From assembly GCA_046049665.1 (NCBI GenBank), contig JBJOQW010000063.1, forward strand, positions 1 to 15,611: a stretch of 15,611 bases of DNA, written 5' to 3'. Positions 1-7,170 of the stretch are shown one piece after another. Each line of letters opens with the position of its first letter. Positions within the stretch are counted from its first letter, which is position 1. Source of the DNA: JAAFHS01 sp046049665. Its GTDB lineage: Bacteria; Pseudomonadota; Alphaproteobacteria; Rhodobacterales; Rhodobacteraceae. The translations under genes were made by a program, and so were the position numbers. Under the pieces are notes generated by a model that had not been told where the DNA came from, made no database searches, and saw only the letters and a program-made list of their open reading frames with translations.

Positions 1-2
1 CT

Positions 3-38
3 TGCCCCAACACCGCGCGAAAGGCCGAAGGCGAATGA
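3..38 (+). CDS. Possible 3' end of an upstream gene (partial)
   Basis: From position 3 a reading frame runs open from the window edge to a TGA at 36-38, giving about 11 residues (CPNTARKAEGE). This TGA overlaps the ATG of the next gene at 35-37 in the ATGA arrangement typical of translationally coupled genes, which is the only evidence that it is coding. In Rhodobacterales the gene before a DUF3035 lipoprotein is often lspA, the lipoprotein signal peptidase. The visible tail is too short and too hydrophilic to confirm that. Confidence 0.3.
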   Translation, partial: CPNTARKAEGE

Positions 39-559
39 TGGTACCCCGGATTGTCCTTGCACTGACCGCCTGCGCCATGCTGGCCGCCTGCGGCAATGAT
101 GACAACCCCATCCTCATGAACCTGCGCCCGCAGGGCAATGGCCCCGACGAATTTGCCATCCTGCCGCCCCGCCCCCTGCAACTGCCAACCGATCTTGCCG
201 CCCTGCCTCCCCCCACGCCCGGCGGCACCAACCTGACCGACCCCACCCCCAAGGAAGACGCCATCATCGCCCTTGGTGGCACTCCGCAGGCCGCAGGCAG
301 CATTCCTGCCGCTGATGCAGGGCTTGTCACCTATGCCAGCCGTGGCGGTGTCGCCCCCGGCATCCGCGCCACCCTTGCCGCCGAAGACCTTGAATTCCGG
401 CGTGATAACAACGGCCGCGTCCTTGAACGCCTGTTTGACGTGAACGTCTATTTCAAGGCTTACCGCAACCAGTCGCTTGATCAGCAGGCCGAGCTTGCCT
501 TCTGGCGCAGCCGTGGTGCCCGCACGCCATCCGCACCGCCCCCGTTTGACGGCGAATAA
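35..559 (+). CDS. DUF3035 family lipoprotein
   Basis: A 174-residue secreted lipoprotein of unknown function. The N-terminus has a short hydrophobic signal peptide ending in the lipobox L16-A-A-C19 followed by G, so it should be cleaved by signal peptidase II and lipidated on Cys19. The PDEFAILPPRPL stretch shortly after it is the hallmark of DUF3035 proteins. The rest is Pro/Ala-rich with a charged C-terminal part (about residues 110-165). The ATG at 35 was chosen because it sits in an ATGA overlap with an upstream frame, has a GAAGG-like ribosome site just before it, and makes a normal-length signal peptide; a second ATG at 38 is equally possible. It lies 73 bp upstream of two M16 peptidases, a conserved order in Rhodobacterales, which suggests an envelope role. 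No biochemical function can be read from it. Confidence 0.82.
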   Translation: MMVPRIVLALTACAMLAACGNDDNPILMNLRPQGNGPDEFAILPPRPLQLPTDLAALPPPTPGGTNLTDPTPKEDAIIALGGTPQAAGSIPAADAGLVTYASRGGVAPGIRATLAAEDLEFRRDNNGRVLERLFDVNVYFKAYRNQSLDQQAELAFWRSRGARTPSAPPPFDGE

Positions 560-632
560 CTTCCCCGTGCCCTTGGCTTGTCCCGGCCCGACAACCACAT
601 AGCTTTTTGCCTGATGTTTTCGGAGGATTGAC

Positions 633-1964
633 ATGCCACTGCGCCGCCTTGCCCTTCTTGCTGCCCTTGCGCTGCCGCTGCCATCCCATGCAGATAACGT
701 CACCCAGTTCACCCTTGCCAATGGCCTAGAGGTTGTCGTGATCGAAGATCACCGCGCCCCGGCTGTAACCCAGATGATCTGGTATCGCACCGGTGCCGCG
801 GATGAGGCCCCCGGCAAATCCGGCATCGCCCATTTCCTTGAACACCTCATGTTCAAAGGCACCGATGACCTTGCGGGCGGCGAATTTTCCGACACGGTCG
901 AGGCACAGGGCGGCGATGACAACGCCTTTACCTCGTGGGATTATACCGCCTACTTTCAACGCGTTGCCGCTGATCGCCTTGATCTTGTCATGCAGATGGA
1001 GGCCGACCGCATGCGCGATCTGCGCATGACCGATGATGATGTGCGCACCGAACGTGCCGTCATTCTGGAAGAACGCTCGCAACGCACCGACAGTGACCCC
1101 GGCGCCTTGCTGAATGAACAGATGCGCGCCGCCCAGTTCCTGAACCACCCCTACGGCATTCCCATCATCGGCTGGCGGCACGAGATGGAAATGCTTGACC
1201 GCGATGATGCCTTTGATCATTACGCACGCTTCTACGCCCCCAACAACGCCGTGCTAGTGGTTGCCGGCGACGTTACCCCCGATCAGGTCCGTACCCTTGC
1301 GGAAAAGCATTATGGCCCCCGTCAGCCATCAGATGCCATTGCCCCCCGCATCCGCCCGCAAGAACCGCCCCAACTGGCCGAACGCCGCATCACCTTCAGC
1401 GATCCGCGCGTCTCTGATCCCCTTGTCACACGCAGCTATCTGGCCCCTGAACGCAACAGTGGCGACCAGAAACAGGCCGCCGCCCTGACCATTCTTGCCG
1501 AACTGCTTGGCGGCAGCGGCACCACCTCCGTTCTTGCCCGCAAGCTGACCTTTGAAAGCCAGACCGCTGTCTATGCCTCGGCCTATTACAACGGCAACAC
1601 CCTCGACCATGGCACCTTTGGCCTTTATGTCATCCCACTGCCCGGCGTCAGCCTTGCCGATGCCGAAGCCGCCATGGACAAGGTCATTGCCGATTTTCTG
1701 GCCGAAGGCGTCGAACCCGCCGCGCTTGACCGCATCAAGACGCAAATCCGCGCCGCAGATATCTATGGCCGTGACAATGTTGAAGGCCTCGCCCGCCGCT
1801 ATGGCGAAGCCCTGTCCATTGGTCTGACCGTGCAGGACGTGCAGGACTGGCCCGCCGTGCTGCAGTCTGTCACCGCCGAAGACGTGATCGCCGCAGGCCG
1901 CGCCGTGCTGGACCGCCGCAACGCTGTCACCGGCTGGCTCCAGTCCGAAGAGGTAACCCCATGA
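633..1964 (+). CDS. M16 family zinc metallopeptidase, secreted, catalytic partner
   Basis: A 443-residue periplasmic peptidase. Residues 1-20 form a signal peptide ending SHA, so the mature protein should begin around Asp21. The inverted zinc motif HxxEH is present as H67-F-L-E70-H71 in GIAHFLEHLMFKGT. The third ligand is probably E147 in the VILEE stretch, 75 residues further on, which is the family spacing. Length and the two-half layout (about 30-220 and 220-430) fit the M16B subfamily, related to mitochondrial processing peptidase beta. An excellent ribosome site, GGAGG at 620-624, supports the start. The next gene starts inside its stop region and encodes a zinc-less M16 protein, so the two probably form a heterodimer in which this one cuts peptides. 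The natural substrate is unknown; degradation or processing of exported peptides is inferred. Confidence 0.93.
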   Translation: MPLRRLALLAALALPLPSHADNVTQFTLANGLEVVVIEDHRAPAVTQMIWYRTGAADEAPGKSGIAHFLEHLMFKGTDDLAGGEFSDTVEAQGGDDNAFTSWDYTAYFQRVAADRLDLVMQMEADRMRDLRMTDDDVRTERAVILEERSQRTDSDPGALLNEQMRAAQFLNHPYGIPIIGWRHEMEMLDRDDAFDHYARFYAPNNAVLVVAGDVTPDQVRTLAEKHYGPRQPSDAIAPRIRPQEPPQLAERRITFSDPRVSDPLVTRSYLAPERNSGDQKQAAALTILAELLGGSGTTSVLARKLTFESQTAVYASAYYNGNTLDHGTFGLYVIPLPGVSLADAEAAMDKVIADFLAEGVEPAALDRIKTQIRAADIYGRDNVEGLARRYGEALSIGLTVQDVQDWPAVLQSVTAEDVIAAGRAVLDRRNAVTGWLQSEEVTP

Positions 1965-3277
1965 TCCGCCTTGCCATCCGCACCTTGCTGGCCCTCTGCC
2001 TGCTAGCCCTGCCCCTGCGCGCCGAAATCGCCATACAAGAGGTCACCTCGCCCGGCGGTATAACCGCCTGGCTCGTCGAAGATCACAGCATTCCCTTTAC
2101 CGCGCTGGAAATCCGCTTTCAGGGCGGCCAGTCGCTGGATGCCCCCGGCAAACGCGGGGCCGTCAACCTGATGACCGCTCTGATCGAAGAAGGCACCGGC
2201 GATCTCGACAGCCAGGGCTTTGCCACGGCGCGCGATGCGCTGGCCGCAGAATTCCGCTTTGACAGCAATGTCGATGCCGTCAGCGTTTCCGCCAAGTTCC
2301 TGACCGAAAACCGCGATCAGGCGATTGACCTTCTGCGCCGCGCCATCACCGAACCCAGCTTTGACGCCGCAGCCGTTGAGCGTGTACGCGGGCAGGTGCA
2401 AAGCATCATCCGCGGTGACAGTCAGGACCCCCAGTCGATTGCCGGCAATCTGTTCAACGCGCAGGCCTTTGGCGACCATCCCTATGCCACCGATGGCAAT
2501 GGCACCGCCGACAGCGTGGCCGCGCTGACACGCGACGATATCATCGCTGCACATCAGGCCACGCTTGCGCGCGACCGCGTGTTTGTGGGCGCCACAGGTG
2601 ACATCACCGCCGCCGAACTTGGGGGGCTGCTCGACACCCTGCTGGGCGGCCTGCCTGCCACCGGCGCGCCCTTGCCACCCGTCGCCCCCGTCGGCCTGAC
2701 AGGTGGTGTCACGGTCGAACCCTTCCCCGGCCCGCAATCGGTAATCCTGTTCGGCCACGAAGGCATTCCGCGCGACGACCCCGATTACTTTGCCGCCTCC
2801 ATCCTGAACGAAGTGTTGGGCGGCGGCCGCTTTGGCGCACGCCTGATGACCGAAGTGCGCGAGGCGCGCGGCCTGACCTATGGCATCGGCACCTATCTGG
2901 CCGATTACGATCAGGCTGATTTGCTGATCGGGCAGATGTCATCGTCCAACGAAACCACGGCCGAGGCGATTGCAGTCGTGCGCGCCGAATGGGCCAAGGT
3001 GGCCGCCGAAGGCATCACAGCCGAAGAACTCGAGGCCACGAAAACCTATTTGACCGGTTCTTATCCCCTGCGGTTCGATGGCAATGCCCGCATCGCCAGC
3101 ATCCTTGTCGGCATGCAGATGATCGGCCTGCCCGTCGATTACCCCACCACCCGCAATGACAAGGTCAATGCCGTCACGCTTGAAGATGTCAAACGCGTCG
3201 CAGCCAACCTGATCCGCGAAGCTGACCTGCGCTTTGTCGTTGTGGGCAGCCCCGTGGGCCTGGAAAGCAGTAACTGA
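1961..3277 (+). CDS. M16 family peptidase-like protein, non-catalytic partner
   Basis: A 438-residue exported protein with a signal peptide over residues 1-21 (ends LRA). It aligns with M16 peptidases, but where the zinc motif should be it reads G-A-V-N69-L-M-T72-A73, so both histidines and the catalytic glutamate are gone. It keeps the R303/Y307 pair in VREARGLTYGIGTYL, which in M16B heterodimers is supplied by the inactive subunit to bind substrate. The start overlaps the stop of the catalytic peptidase gene by 4 bp (ATGA), so the two are co-translated and probably made in equal amounts. Known pairs of this kind exist in other alphaproteobacteria. A REP-like hairpin begins 4 nt after its stop and may protect or terminate the transcript. 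Confidence 0.9.
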   Translation: MIRLAIRTLLALCLLALPLRAEIAIQEVTSPGGITAWLVEDHSIPFTALEIRFQGGQSLDAPGKRGAVNLMTALIEEGTGDLDSQGFATARDALAAEFRFDSNVDAVSVSAKFLTENRDQAIDLLRRAITEPSFDAAAVERVRGQVQSIIRGDSQDPQSIAGNLFNAQAFGDHPYATDGNGTADSVAALTRDDIIAAHQATLARDRVFVGATGDITAAELGGLLDTLLGGLPATGAPLPPVAPVGLTGGVTVEPFPGPQSVILFGHEGIPRDDPDYFAASILNEVLGGGRFGARLMTEVREARGLTYGIGTYLADYDQADLLIGQMSSSNETTAEAIAVVRAEWAKVAAEGITAEELEATKTYLTGSYPLRFDGNARIASILVGMQMIGLPVDYPTTRNDKVNAVTLEDVKRVAANLIREADLRFVVVGSPVGLESSN

Positions 3278-3281
3278 AACC

Positions 3282-3331
3282 GGGCCGCCGTCGCCTCGGG
3301 CATTGAGCCCTCAGCGACGGCATTGCCATGG
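3282..3331 (+). repeat. REP-like hairpin, left arm of an inverted pair
   Basis: A 50-nt element just after the M16 stop codon. It folds as an 8-bp stem (GCCGTCGC at 3287-3294 with GCGACGGC at 3314-3321), a symmetric 3/3 internal loop, a 4-bp stem (GGGC/GCCC) and a 5-nt loop ATTGA. Its reverse complement recurs at 3451-3500 with 45 of 50 positions identical. No U-run follows, so it is not a classical intrinsic terminator; a REP-type element or transcript-stabilising structure is more likely. Confidence 0.75.
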
Positions 3332-3380
3332 AAAGCCCGACAGACCCCTCTTATCCGGATGGCCCTGTCTCCCTGCCAAT

Positions 3381-3412
3381 TCATCTTTGCCCAAATATCC
3401 TCGCCGAAGGCA
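3381..3412 (-). repeat. Rhodobacterales-type intergenic motif (GGATATTT...CAAAGATGA), copy 1
   Basis: Read on the minus strand, this stretch contains a small GCC-TTC-GGC hairpin followed by GAGGATATTTGGGCAAAGATGA. A related string, GGGATACTTAGAGACAAAGTGA, occurs at 14761-14782 on the same strand. From memory, strings of this form are common between genes in Rhodobacterales; this needs a genome search. It lies in the loop between the two REP-like arms, so its role, perhaps in transcription termination, is uncertain. Confidence 0.45.
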
Positions 3413-3450
3413 TCCCAGGCCCAAAACCCGCACTGCCCCCTCCCACCCTA

Positions 3451-3500
3451 CCACGGCAGTGCCGTCACTGAGGGCTCAATGCCCGAAGGGACGGCGGCCC
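3451..3500 (-). repeat. REP-like hairpin, right arm of an inverted pair
   Basis: The inverted copy of the 3282-3331 element. Its own fold is preserved: a 6-bp stem (GCCGTC at 3461-3466 with GACGGC at 3490-3495), an internal loop, a 4-bp GGGC/GCCC stem (3472-3475 with 3481-3484) and loop TCAAT. The two arms are 119 bp apart and could also pair with each other into one roughly 50-bp stem. It sits about 57 bp upstream of the mutL start. Confidence 0.75.
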
Positions 3501-3557
3501 CTTCCGACAATGCAAAGCCAGTGGCCGAATCTCCCGCCCCCTGCTATGTCTAGTGGC

Positions 3558-5390
3558 ATGGACGCCGCCGCCCCCAACATATCCACAGATGCCCGCCCCA
3601 TCATCCGCCAGTTGGATGAGGCCGCCATCAACCGCATCGCCGCAGGCGAGGTTGTGGAACGCCCCGCTTCGGCCATCAAGGAACTCGTTGAGAACGCCCT
3701 CGATGCCCGCGCCCGCCGCATCGACATCGCCTATGCCGACGGTGGCAAGACCCTGATCCGCGTCACCGATGATGGCTGCGGCATGACCGCCGATGATCTG
3801 CCCCTTGCCCTGTCGCGCCATGCGACATCGAAGATCGACGGCACCGATCTGCTGAATATCCGCTCCTTCGGCTTTCGGGGTGAGGCCCTGCCCTCGCTTG
3901 GTGCCGTCGGCCGCCTGACCATCCAGTCCCGCGCGGCAGCCCACGACGGCGCCGAAATCACCTGCGATGGCGGTCGCCTCTCGGCCCCCCGCCCCACCGC
4001 CGCCCCTTATGGCACCACCGTCACCCTGCGTGACCTTTTCCACGCCACCCCCGCCCGCCTCAAGTTCATGCGCTCTGACCGCGCCGAGGCCCAGGCCATC
4101 CATGATACCATCCGCCGCTTGGCGCTCGCCGAACCCAGCGTCGGCTTTACCCTGCGCGATGTCACCGGCGGCGGTGAAGGCCGCCTCATCCTGCGTGCCG
4201 ACCGTGAAACCGGCGATCTTTTCGATGCCTGGTCCGCCCGCCTTGCCACCCTCATCGGCCGCGATTTCACCGATAACGCCATCCGCGTCGATACGGAACG
4301 CGAAGGCCTGCGCCTGACCGGCTTTGCCGCCTTGCCCACATATTCGCGCGGCTCCTCTGCCCTGCAGTTCCTTTGCGTCAATGGCCGCCCCGTGCTCGAC
4401 CGCCAGCTTTTCGGTGCCCTCCGCGCCGCCTATTGGGATCTTCTGTCGCGTGACCGCCACCCTGCCGCTGTCCTGAACCTGATCTGCGACCCCGACCTTG
4501 TTGACGTCAACGTCCACCCCGCCAAATCCGAAGTCCGCTTTCGCGCCCCCGATGCCGTGCGCAGCCTCATTGTCACCGGCGTCAAATCCGCCCTGCTGGG
4601 GGCTGCCAACCGCGCCTCCTCTACCATCGCCGATGCCACCCTTGCCGCCTTCCGCCCCGAACCTGTGGCGAGCCATCCCCGCATCTACCAGATGGACCGC
4701 GCCAGCCAGCCCAGCCTTGCCCGCGCCATGGCCTTTCAGGCCCCCGCCCCCAACATGGGCTTTGCCGAGGCCCCCGCTGCCCGCATTGACCCCGTGCAGG
4801 ATACATCCGATGGCCCCTTGGGCGCCGCCCGCGCGCAAGTGCACGAGAATTACATCATCGCCCAGACTGCCACCGGCATGGTCATTGTTGACCAGCATGC
4901 CGCGCACGAACGCCTTGTCTACGAACGCCTCAAACGCCAGATGGCGGCAAGCGGCATTGCCGTGCAGGCCCTGCTGATCCCTGATATCATTGATCTTTCG
5001 CCCAGCGATGCCGCCCGCATCCTTGACGCCGCCCCCGCCCTTGCCCCCCTAGGCCTGACGATCGAACCCTTTGGCGGGGCCGCCATCGCCGTGCGCGAAA
5101 CCCCCGCCATTCTGGGCCAGGTCAACGCCCGCGCCCTGATCCTTGATATCCTTGATGAGCTGTCCACCGGTGATGCCAGCACTACCCTGCCCGCCCGCAT
5201 GGATGCCATCCTCTCACGCATGGCCTGCCATGGGTCTGTCCGCTCCGGCCGCCAGATGCGGCCTGAGGAGATGAACGCGCTTTTGCGCGAAATGGAGGCC
5301 ACGCCCCATTCCGGCCAGTGCAACCATGGCCGCCCCACCTATGTGGAGCTGAAACTCCACGATATCGAACGCCTGTTTGGCCGCAGATGA
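3558..5390 (+). CDS. mutL: DNA mismatch repair protein MutL with endonuclease motif
   Basis: A 610-residue MutL. The N-terminal GHKL ATPase carries motif I (E42 and N46 in KELVENALDA), motif II DDGCG at 71-75, motif III GFRGEAL at 105-111, and the ATPAR and VNVHPAKSEVRF blocks. After a Pro/Ala-rich linker (about 355-420), the C-terminal dimerisation domain has the metal-binding endonuclease signature DQHA(x2)E(x4)E at 445-456, plus ACHGSVRSG (556-564) and CNHGRPT (588-594). This protein should therefore nick the error-containing strand itself, as expected for lineages without MutH. The frame extends upstream to 3234, but the segment before 3558 overlaps the M16 gene and the REP-like elements. 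The ATG at 3558 puts the conserved block at normal distance; ATG 3546 is an alternative. No convincing ribosome site is seen. rmuC overlaps its stop by 4 bp, coupling two DNA-maintenance genes. Confidence 0.96.
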   Translation: MDAAAPNISTDARPIIRQLDEAAINRIAAGEVVERPASAIKELVENALDARARRIDIAYADGGKTLIRVTDDGCGMTADDLPLALSRHATSKIDGTDLLNIRSFGFRGEALPSLGAVGRLTIQSRAAAHDGAEITCDGGRLSAPRPTAAPYGTTVTLRDLFHATPARLKFMRSDRAEAQAIHDTIRRLALAEPSVGFTLRDVTGGGEGRLILRADRETGDLFDAWSARLATLIGRDFTDNAIRVDTEREGLRLTGFAALPTYSRGSSALQFLCVNGRPVLDRQLFGALRAAYWDLLSRDRHPAAVLNLICDPDLVDVNVHPAKSEVRFRAPDAVRSLIVTGVKSALLGAANRASSTIADATLAAFRPEPVASHPRIYQMDRASQPSLARAMAFQAPAPNMGFAEAPAARIDPVQDTSDGPLGAARAQVHENYIIAQTATGMVIVDQHAAHERLVYERLKRQMAASGIAVQALLIPDIIDLSPSDAARILDAAPALAPLGLTIEPFGGAAIAVRETPAILGQVNARALILDILDELSTGDASTTLPARMDAILSRMACHGSVRSGRQMRPEEMNALLREMEATPHSGQCNHGRPTYVELKLHDIERLFGRR

Positions 5391-6547
5391 TTACCATCGG
5401 CCCCTATGCCTTTCGCTGGGATGATCCCCTGACCCTCGCCATTGCTGCGGGTGCTGCCATCATCCTGCTGTTCTTCTGGCTGATCCTGCGCGCCACCGGG
5501 CGCGCTGCCCGCATGACTGAACCCCTTGCGCATGAAATCGGCTGGATGACCAATCGTGTGCAGGCCCTGTCGGATGGACAGGAACGCCTGTCAGGCGGGC
5601 TGACCCATGTGGCCGATGCCCAAGCCAGCAGTCAGGCCGCCATGCTGCGCCTGATGGAACAGCGCCTGGCCGAAGTGCAACGGGGCATGACCGAAAGCCT
5701 GCAAGGCACATCTGTGCGCACGGCGCGGTCCTTGGGTGATCTGCATCAGCGGTTAGAGGCGATTGACAAGGCGCAGGCCAATATTGAAAAGCTGTCAGGT
5801 AACGTGCTGAACCTGCAGGATATTCTGTCGAACAAACAGGCGCGCGGGGCCTTTGGTGAAATTCAGCTGAACGACATCGTCACCAAGGCCCTGCCGTCTG
5901 ATGCCTATACAATGCAGGCCACGCTGTCGAACGGCCGCCGCGCCGATTGCCTGATCCACCTGCCCAATCCCCCCGGCCCCATCGTGATTGACGCGAAATT
6001 CCCACTGGAGGCCTATGAGGCCCTGCGCCGCGCCAAGACGCCGCTTGAGGTGACCGAGGCCACGCGCCAGTTTCGCACATCCGTCAAGGCACATATCCGC
6101 GCCATTTCCGACCGTTATATCATCGAAGGCGAAACCGCCGATGGCGCGCTGATGTTCCTGCCGTCCGAGGCCGTGTATGCCGAACTGCACGCCAACCACC
6201 CGGAAGTGGTGCGCGAAGGCTTTGCCGCGCGCGTCTGGATCGTGTCGCCCACCACCTGCATGGCCACGCTCAACACCATGCGCGCCGTGCTGAAGGATGC
6301 GCGCATGCGCGAACAGGCAGGGGCGATCCGCAAGGAACTGGGTGAGTTGTATAAGGATGTTGAGCGCCTTGGCGAACGGGTGGGCAACCTTGACCGCCAC
6401 TTTGGTCAGGCCGCCAAGGATATCGAGGAAATCAAGATTTCCTCTGACAAGGCCACGCGGCGCGCACGCAGGCTTGATAACTTTGATTTCGAAGAACTGG
6501 GCGCAAATGACCCCGCCCCCATCATCGGCCCACAGGCTGCCGAGTAG
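5387..6547 (+). CDS. rmuC: DNA recombination protein RmuC homologue
   Basis: A 386-residue RmuC family protein. A single N-terminal membrane segment (about residues 15-35, LTLAIAAGAAIILLFFWLIL) is followed by a coiled-coil stretch (about 45-150) and then the RmuC domain, which belongs to the PD-(D/E)xK nuclease superfamily. Candidate active-site residues are E158 in GAFGEIQL and D202/K204 in IVIDAKFPLE. E. coli RmuC limits inversions and rearrangements at short inverted repeats; the biochemical mechanism is not well defined. The ATG at 5387 lies in an ATGA overlap with the mutL stop, which decides the start; in-frame codons further upstream fall inside mutL. Its 3' end lies 14 bp before three AT-rich palindromes, which are themselves inverted repeats. 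Confidence 0.93.
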   Translation: MITIGPYAFRWDDPLTLAIAAGAAIILLFFWLILRATGRAARMTEPLAHEIGWMTNRVQALSDGQERLSGGLTHVADAQASSQAAMLRLMEQRLAEVQRGMTESLQGTSVRTARSLGDLHQRLEAIDKAQANIEKLSGNVLNLQDILSNKQARGAFGEIQLNDIVTKALPSDAYTMQATLSNGRRADCLIHLPNPPGPIVIDAKFPLEAYEALRRAKTPLEVTEATRQFRTSVKAHIRAISDRYIIEGETADGALMFLPSEAVYAELHANHPEVVREGFAARVWIVSPTTCMATLNTMRAVLKDARMREQAGAIRKELGELYKDVERLGERVGNLDRHFGQAAKDIEEIKISSDKATRRARRLDNFDFEELGANDPAPIIGPQAAE

Positions 6548-6561
6548 CATCAGATGGCCAC

Positions 6562-6640
6562 GAATTTTCTACGAAAATTCCCAGCACCCCCGAATTTTCT
6601 ACGAAAATTCACAGGCGCCCTGAATTTTCGTAGAAAATTC
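6562..6640. repeat. Three AT-rich palindromes with 30-bp period
   Basis: The 19-bp palindrome GAATTTTC-TAC-GAAAATTC occurs at 6562-6580 and 6592-6610, and in the opposite orientation (centre GTA) at 6622-6640. Starts are exactly 30 bp apart, close to three helical turns. The flanks of copies 1 and 3 (GGCCAC and GTGGGCC) extend them into a longer inverted repeat. The palindrome arms are only A/T plus a single G or C at the ends, in sharp contrast to the GC-rich surroundings. They begin 14 bp after the rmuC stop and end 11 bp before the hutD-like start, so they could act as operator sites, as RNA hairpins (8-bp stem, 3-nt loop), or as a dispersed repeat. Confidence 0.85.
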
Positions 6641-6651
6641 GTGGGCCAGAC

Positions 6652-7170
6652 ATGATCGTTCACCGCGCGGCCAGCTACCGCATCATGCCTTGGGCCAACG
6701 GGCGCGGGCAAACCGTGGAAGTGCTGCGCGAAGACGGGCCAGAGGGCCTGCGCCTGCGCCTGTCCATCGCCACCGTCGCCGAGGACGGCGCATTTTCACT
6801 GTTTGCCGGGATTGACCGGGTGCTGACCGTGATCTCCGGGCCGGGGTTTTATCTGACCGGCGCAGGGGTGCACCTCCACGCGGCCCCTTTGCGGCCCGTG
6901 GCCTTTCCCGGTGACATTGCCATTGGGGCGACAGGTGTTGTCGCCCCATCCGATGATTTCAACGTGATGACATCGCGCGCCTTGCCTGCCCCAAAGGTCT
7001 GGCTGGCTGGGTCCGGTCACATTGTGCCAACCGGTCGGTTGTTTCTGCTGCCCTTGCAGCCCGCCAGTGCCAACGGCACCAGCCTTGCCGCCCGCGATCT
7101 GTTGGAAACGCGCATGCCTATCAGCCTGGCCACGCATGGCCCGGTAATTGCTGTCGATCTGCCCGCCTAG
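6652..7170 (+). CDS. HutD/Ves family protein
   Basis: A 172-residue cytoplasmic protein with no signal peptide. The N-terminal blocks MPWANGRGQT (12-21), LRLSIATVAEDGAFSLFAGIDRVLTVISG (about 35-63) are diagnostic of the HutD/Ves family, which has a cupin-like fold. HutD is often encoded with histidine-utilisation genes and has been proposed to modulate them, but no hut genes are visible here, so the symbol hutD is not assigned. It is preceded closely by the three palindromes, leaving only 11 nt with no clear ribosome site; start-codon use therefore rests on the conserved N-terminus. Its stop overlaps the stop of the convergent chrR-like gene by 4 bp (CTAG), with no terminator between them. 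Confidence 0.85.
   Translation: MIVHRAASYRIMPWANGRGQTVEVLREDGPEGLRLRLSIATVAEDGAFSLFAGIDRVLTVISGPGFYLTGAGVHLHAAPLRPVAFPGDIAIGATGVVAPSDDFNVMTSRALPAPKVWLAGSGHIVPTGRLFLLPLQPASANGTSLAARDLLETRMPISLATHGPVIAVDLPA

Noticed and set aside
3234..3557. Upstream in-frame extension of mutL
   Set aside because: It overlaps the M16 gene end and both REP-like arms, and its translation is low-complexity and absent from MutL proteins.
3465..4907. A 480-codon open frame on the minus strand across mutL
   Set aside because: It is the mirror of GC-rich mutL codons; its translation is Gly/Ala-rich without any domain, while the plus-strand frame has every MutL motif.
6560..6623. Repeated peptide IFYENSQ in a frame running past rmuC
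   Set aside because: It is only the palindromes translated in a frame internal to rmuC; no separate start or domain supports it.
6562..6640. Short CRISPR-like array
   Set aside because: The repeats are evenly spaced, but gaps are only 11 nt, one unit is inverted, and no cas genes are present.
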